Of a stretch of DNA of 64,000 nt, positions 61,641 to 64,000 are shown piece after piece. The notes under the pieces are model-generated. The model did no database searches, was not told the origin of the DNA, and worked only from the letters and a program-made list of their open reading frames with translations. Position numbers and translations under genes: made by a program. The stretch covers positions 131,941,603 through 132,005,602 of the forward strand of contig NC_061118.1 of the NCBI RefSeq assembly GCF_002878395.1, written 5' to 3'. Positions within the stretch are counted from its first letter, which is position 1. Each line of letters opens with the position of its first letter. This stretch comes from Capsicum annuum (taxonomy: Eukaryota > Streptophyta > Magnoliopsida > Solanales > Solanaceae).

Positions 61641-62690
61641 CGGAGATGACTCTGATAACCTGACTAAGGGCTGTCTCTGACTCTATGGCCTATCTTGCCA
61701 TAATCGAAAAAGATATCGCTACCAGCTCTGTACATACCCTTGTGGTTCTTACCACAAGTCTTACAAAAGGGATTAGTTCGGGCACTGCTAACACTGCTCT
61801 GAGACTTAGAGCCTAGCTCTCTATCTTTATTACCCTCTCTGAACTTAGGAACTGGAACACTAGATGATGAAGGAGATGGAACTGATGACTTAGGACGAAT
61901 CTGAGAGCGATTGACTCCCTCTGACTTAGGCTGACTAAAATTAAAGCTACCTATCCTAGATCTCTTATTCTACTTCTCTCTCTGCTTAATCTTCTGCTCC
62001 TCTATCTACTAAGCATGAGTCATGAGCCTGGCTAAAGTCATGTCACTATTCAACATAACGGATCTGCACTCATTAACCACACTATCATTCACCTTTAAAA
62101 TGAACTTACTTATCTTGCCCTGCTATTTGCAACAACATGAGGGGAATATCTGGCTAATTGAGTAAACTTAAGAGAATACTCTTTAACTATCATATTGCCC
62201 TGCCTGAGTTTGATGAATTCTAACACCTTATCTTCTCTAAGTTCTAGGGGAAAGAATCTATCAAGGAAAGCAAAATAAAACTCCTCCTACTCAACAGAGC
62301 CTGCATCATCTGGACTTTCTGACTTCCACTGTTTAAACCAAGTCTAAGCAACGTCCTACAATTGATATGCCGATAGCTCAACACTCTCACTAGAAGTAAC
62401 CCCCATTATGTCTGTAATCTTTTGCACCTGATCTAGGAATTCCTGAGGGTCCTCATCTGACTTAGACTCGAGAAAGAATGGAGAATTCATTTGAGTGAAA
62501 TCTCAAACCCTGGTTGCAGCTGAATTGCCACTAGATTGGTCAGAACTACAGCTAGTCATTCATTCTGAGCAGCAACTGAGTTAGCAAGAGTAGTGAATGC
62601 AAGTTGGAACTCTGCATGAGAAACATATTCGCCCAAAGGTTCTTTGGGTTGAAGGGCTGACTGATTCTCGTTTCTTCTTTTAGGAGGTAT
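61641..62690 (-). pseudogene. Element D gag, start codon lost
   Basis: The N-terminal part reads PPKRRNENQSALQPKEPLG then EYVSHAEFQLAFTTLANSV in one frame and hits TGA soon after. The codon at the expected start (62688-62690) is ATA, not ATG. A capsid-type part is at about 62400-62520 and a zinc knuckle at about 61680-61760. Confidence 0.75.
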
Positions 62691-62898
62691 GTTCTATAGA
62701 AAAAAAAGAGAAATGGATTAGACTAAGAGATTGACTTGAGATTATGCTCACTGGTACGACATGAATACTGAAAAAAGGGAAATTATTCCTAAAACATCTT
62801 ATAGCCTTCTGTACATAAATGTGGTGCGCAACACACTTATATACAAAACTCTACTAGATGCGGCTTTCAGACTTCCTAGGACTCTATTGAACCTTAGG

Positions 62899-62910
62899 CT
62901 CTAATACCAA
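62899..62910 (-). other. Primer binding site (tRNA-iMet type), element D
   Basis: TTGGTATTAGAG on the minus strand, one transition away from the usual site and three bases from the LTR. Confidence 0.85.
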
Positions 62911-62913
62911 GTT

Positions 62914-64000
62914 TGTAACTCCCCAAATCTGATACCCGAAATGCTACACGGTGCTCATGACCCCGAAGGACCACATGCTAACCCATGACTGATATCTGTA
63001 CCTGTATACTGTATAAAATACTTTATAATGCAGAAATATGAACTGAAAGGCCATAAGGTTCAAAATTGAGACATAGTATCTGATAAAAAATGTAACATTT
63101 AGGAGGGGTATGAAATAGCCAAAATAACTTAAATAAGCTATCTGAACGTACTGTAGTCTGGAAAGCCTCTAAAATATGACTATCTGAATAAGGAGTTGAT
63201 GGGACATATCCCCAACTAACTCTAACTAATAAACTAATTACTGAGATAATAAAATAATGATCATGTCCTCGAAAGATAAGGACTCACTGCTAACTCTAAC
63301 AGCTGAGATTGGAATCTACTAATGCTCTGGAGCTCGTGTCTCTGAACCTATGGTATAAGACACCATAGCACAAATGCATCAGTACTTTGAATTTACTGGT
63401 ATGCATGTGAGGTAGGCTGAATGCATGGGGTTCATATGCATGAACAATAAAAATAGCAGACTGACTATCATGAACATAAGAATACATGCATGAGACATAA
63501 TAATTGACACTGATACCGTGATAACATAATTACTGAATCTGAATACTGATAACATGACATACTGATAACTGATATAACTGATTGTATCTGACAGTCCTGA
63601 ATCTAATGGAACTAGCTGAGTCCCGTATTGTATTTGAATTGACTGTATCTGACAGTCCTGAAATCTGAAGAACTATCTGAGTTCTATTATTGAGACTGAT
63701 TGACTGTGTCTGACTGTCCTAATTCTGTAACATAAAACTGTAGGAAACAGTTATCTAATCGACATACCCTTAATATGCCATTATAGCTGAGTTGGGGTCC
63801 AATCTGTAACCCCAATTAGAAAGGTTTCAATACCGCGCCACTGTTAAGGACAAGCTATGGGTGACCCTCATCTGATAGTGTCCCCAAAAGAGAATGGTGG
63901 GGCCCTTATCTGACAGTGCTTATCCACCTCATCAACCCTCATCAGACAGTGTTGATATCTCAACCTATGCTCGTTACATAGTTCTTGAATGCAAGGATGA
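62914..64000 (-). repeat. 5' LTR of element D (partial, cut by window end)
   Basis: Starts TGTAACTCCCC and matches 55205 onward with scattered differences, including the ggtgctcatgaccccgaagg core and the CTGATAGTG motifs. The frame at 63296-63487 is the counterpart of the one at 55581-55778 and is LTR sequence, not a gene. Confidence 0.9.

Larger units (their letters stand above)
39902..64000 (-). mobile_element. Ty3/gypsy element B, host of nested elements C and D
   Basis: Minus-strand element with its 3' LTR at 39902-42361. Pol is in two pieces (42571-43831 and 52639-55204), split by element C, and the gag end is split by element D from 55205. Its 5' LTR is not in the window. It inserted into the DUF1985-type gene; the bases at 39897-39901 (atgtc) would be one copy of the target duplication. 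It is the oldest member of the stack. The right limit given is the window edge. Confidence 0.85.
55205..64000 (-). mobile_element. Ty3/gypsy element D, nested in element B gag (runs past window end)
   Basis: 3' LTR 55205-57734, polypurine tract 57735-57749, pol and gag at 58072-62690, an iMet-type primer site at 62899-62910, and a 5' LTR from 62914 that leaves the window. The bases before it (55200-55204, cttct) would be one target duplication. Its LTR left end (aaatctgatacccRRaatgc) is closer to the solo LTR than to A, B or C. Confidence 0.88.

Overview
The window looks like gene-poor, repeat-rich nuclear DNA of a flowering plant, most likely Solanaceae (Capsicum, Nicotiana or Solanum type). 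It is AT-rich, has spliced genes with GT-AG introns, and carries a TS-like SINE typical of Solanaceae. Most of its length is old transposon DNA. No prokaryotic features are present. Coding sequence inside the mobile elements is broken by stops and frameshifts, and the six-frame reading is mostly short fragments.

Layout. At 1-12274 lies part of a CACTA (En/Spm) transposon. Its right terminal inverted repeat ends at 12274, and its minus-strand TNP2-type transposase gene is cut at 8009/8010 by Ty3/gypsy element A (1-8009, with a 2.4-kb 5' LTR). At 12.4-14.0 kb is a non-autonomous Mutator-like element with long inverted ends and a perfect 9-bp target duplication. A Stowaway-type MITE follows at 14.3 kb. 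At 16.4-17.8 kb is the one gene that looks intact, a two-exon secreted peptide with twelve cysteines resembling the plant thionin-like family. At 19.8-20.2 kb is a decayed piece of an MCTP/FTIP-type (C2 domain, transmembrane) gene. At 22.9-23.6 kb is a PIF/Harbinger-type MITE with a TTA duplication. At 24934-27647 is a solo LTR of the same family as the larger elements, with a perfect CTTAT duplication. From 27.7 to 35.2 kb there is AT-rich sequence with minisatellites, three 79-bp palindromes in a 2-kb array of direct and inverted repeats, and candidate Helitron ends. At 36.0-39.9 kb is a broken DUF1985-type gene whose leader intron carries a tRNA-derived SINE.

From 39902 to the end is a nested stack. 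Element B starts at 39902, interrupts the DUF1985 gene, and has its own integrase split by element C (43832-52638). Its gag region is split by element D (55205 onward, leaving the window inside its 5' LTR). A, B, C, D and the solo LTR all lie on the minus strand. A, C and D show initiator-methionine tRNA primer sites. Pol order is protease, RT, RNase H, integrase, with a chromodomain-like tail where that end survives, which fits a Tekay/Del-type chromovirus with LTRs of about 2.4-2.7 kb. Element C is internally deleted and carries about 2 kb of unrelated sequence in place of RNase H and integrase.

The order of events can be read from the nesting. The CACTA element was in place before A, the DUF1985 gene before B, and B before C and D. 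Identifications rest on reading the translations and termini by eye; no database search was run.
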